Below are positions 1-8,388 of a stretch of DNA of 25,244 nucleotides, piece after piece; within the stretch, counting starts at the first letter, position 1, and each line of letters begins with the position of its first letter. Under the pieces are notes generated by a model. The model was not told where the DNA came from. It saw nothing but the letters and a program-made list of their open reading frames with translations, and did no database searches. The stretch is taken from positions 1 to 25,244 of IMG/VR virus record IMGVR_UViG_3300044302_001761, one strand, 5' to 3'. The position numbers and the translations under genes were made by a program. Source of the stretch: a virus.

Positions 1-193
1 CATGAGCAGAAGAACCAATAGCAACACTCTTAGCAAGTTGAGCAGAACCAGTATATCCAGTAAAGTCAAAGGCAGTGCCAGATGTACCAACTACAGTATA
101 GTCAGCATCTAAATCTGCTCCAGTGTTAAGGGTGAGATTTACACCATATGCAACACCAGAACTAGGATCAAATGTAAGAGTGTTTTTAGCCAT
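1..193 (-). CDS. Probable virion structural protein, N-terminal part (runs off left edge)
   Basis: An open frame starts at ATG 193-191 and stays open to the window edge, giving 64 residues with no stop. It begins MAKNTLTFDPSSGVAYGVNL and later has the segment FDFTGYTGSAQLAKS. A short Gly/Thr/Asp-rich beta-type start followed by a GYTGSAQ-like segment is a pattern I associate with small tail or fibre-associated proteins of T4-like marine phages; this is family memory, not a search result. The start overlaps the upstream coiled-coil gene by 8 bases (ATGGCTAA, where TAA is the upstream stop), so it is probably translationally coupled to it. No Shine-Dalgarno sequence is visible. Function is inferred from context; the missing C terminus could change the call. 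Confidence 0.65.
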   Translation of the reverse strand, partial: MAKNTLTFDPSSGVAYGVNLTLNTGADLDADYTVVGTSGTAFDFTGYTGSAQLAKSVAIGSSAH

Positions 194-398
194 TAGATAG
201 TGCTTTTAGTAAAGTTTTGATTTCATTAATATCATCCTTTAAAGATTTCAAATCATTCTCCATATTATCTATTCTATTTGTTCCTTGCTTTCTCTTAGCA
301 CGTAGTGAAATATAATTATTATATTCACTAGAACTAGTATTTACAATAGCATTACTATTGTCATCACGTATGAGATTGTTGTGTCCTTCTACTTTCAT
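186..398 (-). CDS. Small conserved-type phage protein with C-terminal coiled coil (70 aa)
   Basis: I choose ATG 398-396, which gives 70 residues. The same frame can be extended to a TTG at 413, but the ATG is better because it lies one base after the stop of the preceding large structural gene (TAATATG), a classic coupling arrangement. The N-terminal half (MKVEGHNNLIRDDNSNAIVN) is polar. The C-terminal half (IDNMENDLKSLKDDINEIKT followed by LLKAL) has hydrophobic residues in heptad spacing and should form a coiled coil. It sits between two structural genes and overlaps the next start by 8 bases. Possible roles are a small virion component, a connector or an assembly helper; I do not recognise a named function. 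A short protein of this kind at this position is familiar from marine T4-like genomes, from memory only. Confidence 0.7.
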   Translation of the reverse strand: MKVEGHNNLIRDDNSNAIVNTSSSEYNNYISLRAKRKQGTNRIDNMENDLKSLKDDINEIKTLLKALSNG

Positions 399-399
399 A

Positions 400-3300
400 T
401 TATGCAAGTGCAATGACTCTTAGATTTTTCACTCTAGGTGGTTGTGCCTGATTAGTACCAGTTCCTACCAATTTAATACTATAGTATCTAAAGGTTGGAA
501 GATCATCAATAGTAAATTCATAATCATTCCATATTACCTGATTTGATGTGTATGCTATAACATCAGTCTTAGCAGTTAAAGAATCAGGAAGTCCACTATT
601 TTTTGAAGGATCTATGATTTGTCCACTAGTTAATAAGTTATCATAACCAGGGAATGGTTGATAAATTAATTCATCATTTGGATTTTCTGAAATAGCATAG
701 AATGCTCTAAGGTCACTGGTCAAATTAATATGACCCTCTAAATGAATCTTAATTCCAGTTGCTCCAGATTTTAAAGTAACTGGTTTAGATGCATATACAA
801 ATGCATTAGGATCATCCTTCAATGTTTTAACTCTATTATCTGTAATGTAATTAGTAACTGGATTATTAATCCTATTGGAAGTTAAAATAACACCAATTCT
901 ATCTAAGTCTACTACAGGAGAAAGTGTTGCATCTGCACCATAGAATGATAAATTCATTGTAAATGATTTATTATCAGGAAGAGTAGTTAATGATGTTGTT
1001 TCATTAATTCTAGATGCTACCATTCTAGGAGTAGACATATAGTTGTCTCCCTCTAAAGTAATATCTTCAAATCCTTTATCTTGGAATGGAGATTCAGATC
1101 CATCAATACTAGATGAAGTAACAGTTCTAATCTGAGCAGATAAAGCAGTTCCTGTTGGTGTTACATTTTGAACTATGGGAGTTACAATTTCAAATGGTAT
1201 GTTTTCAGTAGAAAGTATTTGAGAACCACCAGCAGATTTTGTTTGATTGAAATGTAATTTTGGAAGACTAGTTCCTACAGATCTATCTACACCATTAGTA
1301 GACATGTCCACTTTAATATTAAAGAAATCCAGTCCTTGAGGATTAGATACAGTAGCATCTGCTAAATTGTGATTTGTATTAATTCTTCTTAGAGAAACTC
1401 CGTTCAATTCATACTTATTAACTTGATCTAGAGTGCTGTGTGATAATGTTTTAGTAGAATCAACTCCTCTAGTCACACCTGTTAATGTATTATTAGATAC
1501 TCCACCATAAGAAAGTATCTCACTTCCTATCTTAACATATCCTAAGTTAGTTGAACCAACACCTACATTTTCAAACTCAGCAAAATCAGTTCCATCATCT
1601 ACACTTATAGATCCTGTAGATGTAGAATCATAATCTGCAGATAGCACAGTAGGTTGAACATCAGATCCAACATCAGCGAATGTTACTGTATTCTGAGTAG
1701 AATACATTCCATTATTTTTTTGATTAACCTTAATATGAAGTCCATCACTCACTGTTACAGGAGAACCTGATAATCTTACATTTCCTCCAGCATTGTAGTT
1801 TAGAACTGTGACACCAGCACCTGTTACATAATTGATAGTGTTAGTAGCACCAACTACAAAATCACCTTGAACATTATCAAGAACAAATTCATTAGTTCCA
1901 GTAAGTGAAGCAATAGAGAACTTAATATCTTTTCCTAGAGAAGTTAATCCTACAGTGGCAACACCAACTACATCACCAATTGTATAACCACTACCACCAC
2001 TCACAACAGTTGCAGCAATAGCAACTCCATTTGTAATAGTAAGATTTAAAGTTCCATTTCTTCCACTTCCAGTTTGAGTAACCATAGGAACATGGTTATA
2101 AGTTTCACTACCAGAGGAAGGAGTATAACCAACACCAGGATTGGTAATTGTCAAATTGCCAGTTGCTGTTCCTGCAGCACCTACATATCTTCCTGTGGCA
2201 TTGCTACCAGTTTGTTGAACTATATTCCCAACAGTAATTGCAGTATCAGATATAGTAGTGTTAAATCCAATCCTTATCTTATTTGAATTAATTTCAAATG
2301 AGTCCTTAAGTAAAGGTGGAATATCATCTGAGTATGTAAGTAAAGGTGGATTTGTGAAATTAATGTTTCCACTTCTCTCACTAAATCTTGCTCTATAAAG
2401 AGTAAACTTAAGATCTTCATATTGGCTTGCATTCCAAGTCTCACCATTTTGAGATTTGAATAAAGAACCTAAAGTAGGTTGTTGACTGACAACTATCTGT
2501 TCAGCTTCTGGTCTATCTTTAGTCCTAACATCAGTCTCACCCATTCTAGAAATCCAAGCAGTATATTCATTACTTGTAGATAATAAAACTATTGCATATG
2601 ATTTTCCGCCAGGTAAGTATACTGGTGATGGGAATGTAACTGTAGTTTTAACAGATGCATCATCAGAAATATTAATATCTTCAGGATCTAATACTACTTC
2701 TCCAAATGGAATAATTTCTGTAGTAGGAACTCCTAGAGACATTGTTCTTAACTGAACACTACATGGTAAGAACTGATCTTTAGATCCAAAATAAAGATCT
2801 ACTTTAGTGACATATATTGAACCACCTACAAAGAATGACTGAGCAAGAGGATCTCTAACTCCCCAACCGCAATCTTTTTTTAGTTGAGCATATCCACCTT
2901 TATCCTCAATACCAGTTTCAGCAGCAATTGCAGCAAAATTAGCTTCAACTGCTGCCATATTAGCAGCATCTGCTTCAAAAGCTTCTACAGCACCAGCAGT
3001 ATTTGCAAATACAAGGTGCTCTGTCATTCTTGCTTCAATATCTGTAGAACTAGCATCAGCACCCAATTCTTTAGCAATAGATGCAGTCCAATACTTAACA
3101 TCACCTTCACTAGGAGTTGTTTGTGTAGTTCCTGCATTATTAGCTATAAATTTTGCATAAGCAGTTCCTATAGGATCATTGACTTGAACAGCTGCTACCT
3201 GATTCTGATCATTAGTAATAGGAATGATACCAGTATTATATGAAGTTTGTGTAACTCCATTATAAGTCTTACTTAACTTACCTATAAAATCTTCATTTGC

Positions 3301-6300
3301 TCCAAAAGCTGCAGTCTCTTCTTTAGTATCCAATTCTTCAACTACATCAACCCATGTTACTTCTGTATCAGTCCCACCATCTCCAGATGGTGTTGAGCTT
3401 ATTGTAACAACATCATCTATTGTAGTAATAGGTCCTGATATAGACTTATTTTCTACTTTTGTTAGAACATCTGTTGAAATATTCTTTACACTAATAATAG
3501 TAGCTTGAAGAGTATTAATAGATCCAGATGATTCAAATACTTTTGATACATCAGTGCTGACATTATTTCCATTTTGACTATTAACATTACTACTAGTAAG
3601 TCTAAAGACTTTTTTACCACTCTCAAATTTTGGATTAGTTATTATATTAGGATTAGGAATAAAGAATGATCCAATTACACTACCTACACTATCACTTCTA
3701 AGTTTTACATTAGAAATTGTAGCTTGAGCACTTGAAGTTTCTCCTACTAATTTAAGATCTTTTTCTACATATCCAAAATAAGTATTATCTGCCTTTTCTG
3801 CCAAAGATTCTAAATCTATATTAAGAATAGTAGATGTTGAAGAATATAATTCTGGTATATTAGTAAGGTCTGCAGAAGCAGCACCAGAACTTGTAGTGGA
3901 AGAAGATGGAACAATACTATCAACTAGGACAGCACCTAAAGTTGTAGCATTTCCTCCTGAATATAAAGGAGTAAATTGATAATATGGGTTAAAATTATAA
4001 GTTTCAATAGGAGCATCAAAAGGTCCGCGTTTGTGATTTGATTGTGCTACTTTAAATCTAATTAATTCCTTTCCATTAGCAGTAGTTCCTATAACAGTTT
4101 CTCCTACTTGGAAAGTTCCAGTAGTCATTGAAATCTCAAGTAGTTTTGGTATAATAAACTTTGCAACATCCTGTCCATCAAAGAATGCATAAAGACTAGT
4201 TGATGGTTTTAAAGTTCTAGCATCAAATTTAATATTCCTAGACCTCATATTAGAGGATATTTGGGTATTAATTACCTTAGGTCCTTCATTAATAGTACTA
4301 AATGTTTCTCTAATTAAACTCTTACTTGCTGTTCTACTAGAAGTGCCAGTTTGCTGTCCATTTACTGTTGTTGTTTGTATTAATTCATCATGAACCCAAT
4401 CTGTGGTGACATCTGTCCAATTTTCAGTATGTCCAGACCAACTATCATTCCATCTACCCCAACTAACTGGACCATATCCTGTTCTGGAATCAAATTCAGA
4501 AGCACTTAACTGCTGAGAACTACTAGTATAAGTAACTAAATCCTCAGTTTTAGCCTCTAGAATTACTTCATCTATCCATATGTCAGAATCAGGAACTAAA
4601 TCTATAGTTCCTCCAAAATAACTAACCAAATATGGTGTAATATTTTCTACTCTAGTAGCAAAAGGTTGATTTGCATGAACCACATCATCATAATCAAGAG
4701 TTAATAATCTTCCAGTTTTTCTGATTCCATTAGCACTATTTAAATCTAACTTAAGATCCAATTCTGTAGTATATGGAGCTGGGCGAAGTTCTCCATTATG
4801 ATAATCAATAGAATTTTTTACTATAGTTGTTTTAAGTTGATTTTCAGTATTAGAAAAATCATCTACAAAAAATCCTGATTTAAATCTATTCAATCCATCA
4901 GTATCAGTAATTTGCATATTCAAAGTATCACTTTCTAGTAAAGTAAGTGATGTATAAAATTCTAAATTCTCAATTCTTCTCTCAAGTTTATTGATATCAC
5001 TCATCTGATATCTTTTATAATTTGCAAGAGTTATGCTTGCGTTATTAACATTAAACAAATATGCAGGTAATTTGATTGATGCTACTTCCAGTGCTCCATC
5101 TATGGGAACTGGAAATTCTGGAGTCTCAGCAGGAGTTCCTTTTATTAATTGAAACTTTCCAGACTTAGATAGATAAATTTTATCACATCTAGGAAGATAG
5201 AAAGAATAATCTAATAGAATAGATCTGTCAGATGCTAAAATATTTTGAGCAGAATTGCCAGATGCAGTAAAAGATCTGCCTAAAAATTCAAAAGGAGATC
5301 TAGCAGTTCCTGAAAAATCAGAAACTCTAGGTCTTATGTCAATAAGATCATTTACTCTACAATCATTAATAACATGTAAATCATCATAGTCAAAATTATC
5401 ATAAGAATTTACAGTTGTAATATCTCCAGTATCAGATGCTGCAAAATATGCAGATTCAAATATAATACTCAATCTCTTGGATGGTGCATCATAACCTGGT
5501 TTTCTCACCACTCTACTATAATCATATATGGTGCTTCTTTGTCCATCATCATAAGTAAATTCATCAGTTATGTTATTAGAACCTAAAGCAAGAGCACCAA
5601 CTGTTGCAGTAATTCCTGATTCTTGGAAAGTTACTATTTCACCAACTTGAAGATCAAAATCATTTAATAAAGTATAATCAATAGCAGAATCAGTATTTTT
5701 GCTAACATATACTCCAGTTGATTTGCTAGTATCACCAACAAACATTTCTCCAATTAATAGGTCTCCAGTTTTAGCTGTTGAACTATTAATAGAAGTTAAA
5801 GTTAGTACTGGTAAAGATGCATTATTAGCATTAGATGATTCATATACACCATAAACTTTAGTTACATCAGGAACATTTAATGATATCTCACTATCTTGAA
5901 CTCTAGTTCCAAAAATTGTATTGTATGTTAAACCATCATTTAATGTGGTAGTTCCTATTCCAGATGTTGAACTTGCTGATCCAACTATATTAAGTACATT
6001 AATTTTTTGCTTTTCTTTAATTTTTGAAGTTACATTTATTTTACGTAATGTTGCTATCAATTTAGCTGGACTATCAGTTCCTAATCCATTTATAGTTACT
6101 TGAGTAGATCCTGTATTAAAATTAAACTTATCTGCTGATAATGACTCTGTGGTTCCATCAGTTCTTATCAAAGTATAATTCTCTTCATCATATGATAAAA
6201 AAGTTTCATTAGCATTTCCGCTACTAATAGCACCAGTGGAATTACCACTAATAGTAACATCAAATTGTTTTTTAATTGTAATATGAGAATTTGTTAAATC

Positions 6301-8382
6301 TACAGTAGAAACATTTTTCTTAGGAAGATGTGTATATAGATTATTGTCAGTAGAAGATTGGAATTGAGAAGTTAATATCTTAAAGTTAGATGGATTAATT
6401 TCTCCAGAAAGAGCATCACCAGCTATTATAGTAGGCAATCCACCCTCACAAACACCAGCAACAGTAGTAACTCCAGATATAGTTAAAGAATTTTGAGAAA
6501 CACTTTCAATTCTTGCGTAGGAAACAGTGGTTTTTCCTGGATTGCTATACTCTACAATATTTCCAACTGTAGCTATTCCAATGAAAAATTTACTAGGATC
6601 AGTATTTGTAACTGTAGAAATTCCTAAAGATGCTCCTGAAGTAGTTGCTGCACTAATATTAACTTCTCCAAGATTAGCAAATAAACTTTGTTTTACATCA
6701 GCATTAAAAGTACTTGCTGTACTTACAGTTCCATTAATAGATTTAATATCACTTGTAGTATAAGATGTGGATGCTGCTGAAATATTTCCACTCTCAACTC
6801 CATTAAAGATTAGTTGCTCACCAGTAATAAAAGTTCCTTTAGTATTATATGCAGTAATAGCAGTACCAACAGAATTATATCTTAAATATCCTACAGCACC
6901 ACTAGATTTTCCTTTAATATGAGTTGGAACAACTAAAGCATTTGTTGGATTAGTATTTAAAGTTATATTTGTGTATGTTTGAATATCATATAAAGCAATA
7001 TCCCATTCATTCTCAGTTGGAACTGAATTATTATAAGATCCAGATTCTAGTGCAAAATCATATACACGTGCCAATCCTATCTCTTTTCCAGCAGCAGTTG
7101 TACCTGCAGCACCAACCCTTTGATCTCTTAAGCTTACTGTATAATCAGTTCCTATTCCTATGATAGGAGAACCACTAACTCTATTTAAAGTAAATGTAGG
7201 ACCAGTAACATAATTAATACTTTGATTTTCTAAAAGTTTTGTAGTTCTTGGTTTTTCAAAATCTAGAAATGTAGGAACAACAGTTTCTACTTCAAATCCT
7301 TCGACGTATGCCTTCCCTGGTGATAACTTATATGATCCCAAATCTTTACTGGGAGTATTGTTATTATAAGTTATTTGGTTTGAATTAAATATTCCATTAT
7401 TACCTTCAAAATCATTTAAAGTATTTTTGGTAGTAAGAGAGAATGGTCTAATATAATAGTTACCAGACTCATCAAAGGTTCTTTTTGCTAATTCATTTCC
7501 CAATTCATTATAATCATTTTCTTGACGTACATATATTAAATTACCCCCTCTAATTTCCATTAATTGTATGAAATTAGATGGTTCAGTTTCTTCAGGAGAA
7601 ATTGCTGTCAATAAGGCAGATATACTTAATCTATCAGCTCCTGGTGCTGTGTAATTACTATATCCAGCAGCATTATCTGTTAAATTTTCATCTAAATCAG
7701 AAGTGACAACAGACTCCTGAATACGCAACCCAACTTTAAAATCTACATTACTACGATAAGGATCTAATATAAGAGTTTGAGATTTTACTTCTACAAAATA
7801 TCCTCTTAGAAAATATATTCCTTCAGTTAAAACTGCAGCAGATCCAACAAAAGAACATGCTCCAGTAACTAATTGAGCAACAGGTTCTCCTGGTTGAAAT
7901 ACTAAACCACTTCTAGTTGTTACTACATTATTATCTAATAATAAACTTTCTCCTGAAGAAAATACTTCATTACCTTCTCCACCAGTATTTAAATATGTAA
8001 GAAATAGAACGTACCAATTACCACCAGTTGGTTTTCCAATATATGACTTTATTTTTGCCTTTACACCAGATATACTACCTACTACTACTTGATCTAATAA
8101 ATTATCTAGATATGAATTAACATCTACACCTTCATTAGATATTTGAATTCTAATAGAATTATATCCTCCATTATACCTAACTCCACCTCCAGTTACAGAA
8201 GCTCCATCTTTAAAAACATGTTGTCCAAATTTTTCAATCTGATTCTGAAGAATAGATTGAATACCAGTTAGTTCACGTGCTTGAACTGGTAATCCTGGTT
8301 TAAATAATATTTTGCAATAAGTGTCTTTTGCATCAAAATCGTCAAAATAAGGAGCGACGTTTAGATTGGTTTCCTGTGGCAT
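400..8382 (-). CDS. Giant DUF4815-type virion structural protein (2660 aa), probable outer baseplate/fibre network
   Basis: ATG 8382-8380 lies six bases after the stop of the gp8-like gene (TAAAGAATCATG), with only a weak AAAGAA-type ribosome site. The N terminus (NVAPYFDDFDAKDTYCKILF, then LPVQARELTGIQS and GQHVFKDGASVTGG) matches what I know of DUF4815 phage structural proteins. Further conserved-looking blocks follow: a segment near residues 1064-1150 with GKFQLIKGTPAETPEFP and a helix NKLERRIENLEFYTS; ANQPFATRVENITPYLVSYF near 1231; RSRNIKFDARTLKP then YAFFDGQDVAKFIIP near 1375-1410; and DPLAQSFFVGGSIYVTKVDL followed by LFKSQNGETWNASQYEDLKF near 1840-1990. Between them are long Ser/Thr/Gly/Asn-rich, probably beta, stretches and one alanine-rich insert (about 1741-1833). 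No signal peptide or membrane segment is evident. The position after gp8 recalls T4 genes 9-12, so a role in the outer baseplate or fibre attachment is inferred. No catalytic motif is seen. Confidence 0.85.
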   Translation of the reverse strand: MPQETNLNVAPYFDDFDAKDTYCKILFKPGLPVQARELTGIQSILQNQIEKFGQHVFKDGASVTGGGVRYNGGYNSIRIQISNEGVDVNSYLDNLLDQVVVGSISGVKAKIKSYIGKPTGGNWYVLFLTYLNTGGEGNEVFSSGESLLLDNNVVTTRSGLVFQPGEPVAQLVTGACSFVGSAAVLTEGIYFLRGYFVEVKSQTLILDPYRSNVDFKVGLRIQESVVTSDLDENLTDNAAGYSNYTAPGADRLSISALLTAISPEETEPSNFIQLMEIRGGNLIYVRQENDYNELGNELAKRTFDESGNYYIRPFSLTTKNTLNDFEGNNGIFNSNQITYNNNTPSKDLGSYKLSPGKAYVEGFEVETVVPTFLDFEKPRTTKLLENQSINYVTGPTFTLNRVSGSPIIGIGTDYTVSLRDQRVGAAGTTAAGKEIGLARVYDFALESGSYNNSVPTENEWDIALYDIQTYTNITLNTNPTNALVVPTHIKGKSSGAVGYLRYNSVGTAITAYNTKGTFITGEQLIFNGVESGNISAASTSYTTSDIKSINGTVSTASTFNADVKQSLFANLGEVNISAATTSGASLGISTVTNTDPSKFFIGIATVGNIVEYSNPGKTTVSYARIESVSQNSLTISGVTTVAGVCEGGLPTIIAGDALSGEINPSNFKILTSQFQSSTDNNLYTHLPKKNVSTVDLTNSHITIKKQFDVTISGNSTGAISSGNANETFLSYDEENYTLIRTDGTTESLSADKFNFNTGSTQVTINGLGTDSPAKLIATLRKINVTSKIKEKQKINVLNIVGSASSTSGIGTTTLNDGLTYNTIFGTRVQDSEISLNVPDVTKVYGVYESSNANNASLPVLTLTSINSSTAKTGDLLIGEMFVGDTSKSTGVYVSKNTDSAIDYTLLNDFDLQVGEIVTFQESGITATVGALALGSNNITDEFTYDDGQRSTIYDYSRVVRKPGYDAPSKRLSIIFESAYFAASDTGDITTVNSYDNFDYDDLHVINDCRVNDLIDIRPRVSDFSGTARSPFEFLGRSFTASGNSAQNILASDRSILLDYSFYLPRCDKIYLSKSGKFQLIKGTPAETPEFPVPIDGALEVASIKLPAYLFNVNNASITLANYKRYQMSDINKLERRIENLEFYTSLTLLESDTLNMQITDTDGLNRFKSGFFVDDFSNTENQLKTTIVKNSIDYHNGELRPAPYTTELDLKLDLNSANGIRKTGRLLTLDYDDVVHANQPFATRVENITPYLVSYFGGTIDLVPDSDIWIDEVILEAKTEDLVTYTSSSQQLSASEFDSRTGYGPVSWGRWNDSWSGHTENWTDVTTDWVHDELIQTTTVNGQQTGTSSRTASKSLIRETFSTINEGPKVINTQISSNMRSRNIKFDARTLKPSTSLYAFFDGQDVAKFIIPKLLEISMTTGTFQVGETVIGTTANGKELIRFKVAQSNHKRGPFDAPIETYNFNPYYQFTPLYSGGNATTLGAVLVDSIVPSSSTTSSGAASADLTNIPELYSSTSTILNIDLESLAEKADNTYFGYVEKDLKLVGETSSAQATISNVKLRSDSVGSVIGSFFIPNPNIITNPKFESGKKVFRLTSSNVNSQNGNNVSTDVSKVFESSGSINTLQATIISVKNISTDVLTKVENKSISGPITTIDDVVTISSTPSGDGGTDTEVTWVDVVEELDTKEETAAFGANEDFIGKLSKTYNGVTQTSYNTGIIPITNDQNQVAAVQVNDPIGTAYAKFIANNAGTTQTTPSEGDVKYWTASIAKELGADASSTDIEARMTEHLVFANTAGAVEAFEADAANMAAVEANFAAIAAETGIEDKGGYAQLKKDCGWGVRDPLAQSFFVGGSIYVTKVDLYFGSKDQFLPCSVQLRTMSLGVPTTEIIPFGEVVLDPEDINISDDASVKTTVTFPSPVYLPGGKSYAIVLLSTSNEYTAWISRMGETDVRTKDRPEAEQIVVSQQPTLGSLFKSQNGETWNASQYEDLKFTLYRARFSERSGNINFTNPPLLTYSDDIPPLLKDSFEINSNKIRIGFNTTISDTAITVGNIVQQTGSNATGRYVGAAGTATGNLTITNPGVGYTPSSGSETYNHVPMVTQTGSGRNGTLNLTITNGVAIAATVVSGGSGYTIGDVVGVATVGLTSLGKDIKFSIASLTGTNEFVLDNVQGDFVVGATNTINYVTGAGVTVLNYNAGGNVRLSGSPVTVSDGLHIKVNQKNNGMYSTQNTVTFADVGSDVQPTVLSADYDSTSTGSISVDDGTDFAEFENVGVGSTNLGYVKIGSEILSYGGVSNNTLTGVTRGVDSTKTLSHSTLDQVNKYELNGVSLRRINTNHNLADATVSNPQGLDFFNIKVDMSTNGVDRSVGTSLPKLHFNQTKSAGGSQILSTENIPFEIVTPIVQNVTPTGTALSAQIRTVTSSSIDGSESPFQDKGFEDITLEGDNYMSTPRMVASRINETTSLTTLPDNKSFTMNLSFYGADATLSPVVDLDRIGVILTSNRINNPVTNYITDNRVKTLKDDPNAFVYASKPVTLKSGATGIKIHLEGHINLTSDLRAFYAISENPNDELIYQPFPGYDNLLTSGQIIDPSKNSGLPDSLTAKTDVIAYTSNQVIWNDYEFTIDDLPTFRYYSIKLVGTGTNQAQPPRVKNLRVIALA
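1980..2165 (-). repeat. Two copies of a G-x-GY beta repeat in the DUF4815 protein
   Basis: Read on the minus strand, two short motifs follow each other: GNLTITNPGVGYTPSSGS, then after about 40 residues VAIAATVVSGGSGYTIGDVV. They share the pattern of alternating hydrophobic residues followed by xxGxGYT. The same motif occurs in the gp8-like protein and many times in the 4000-aa protein. Confidence 0.6.
2880..3165 (-). other. Alanine-rich, probably helical insert within the DUF4815 protein
   Basis: Roughly residues 1741-1833 of the 2660-aa protein. About a quarter of the residues are alanine, with segments such as VKYWTASIAKELGADASSTD and NMAAVEANFAAIAAETGIE, unlike the Ser/Thr/Gly-rich beta sequence on both sides. 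It lies immediately before the conserved block beginning GWGVRDPLAQSFF. The P..GDVKYW spacing faintly recalls DUF4214-type modules (small helical repeats with GxxYW), but this is only a suggestion. Confidence 0.5.
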
Positions 8383-8388
8383 GATTCT

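Noticed and set aside
2074-3243. Plus-strand open frames at 2074-2286 and 2884-3243
   Set aside because: They lie wholly inside the well-supported minus-strand DUF4815 gene, are rich in Ser/Cys/Ile of the kind produced by reading a coding strand backwards, and have no ribosome site or family resemblance.
5921-7163. Plus-strand frames at 5921-6103, 6527-6763 and 6969-7163
   Set aside because: Antisense shadows of the DUF4815 gene. Hydrophobic runs such as those at 6527-6763 come from the reverse complement of Thr/Asn/Gly codons, not from real membrane segments.
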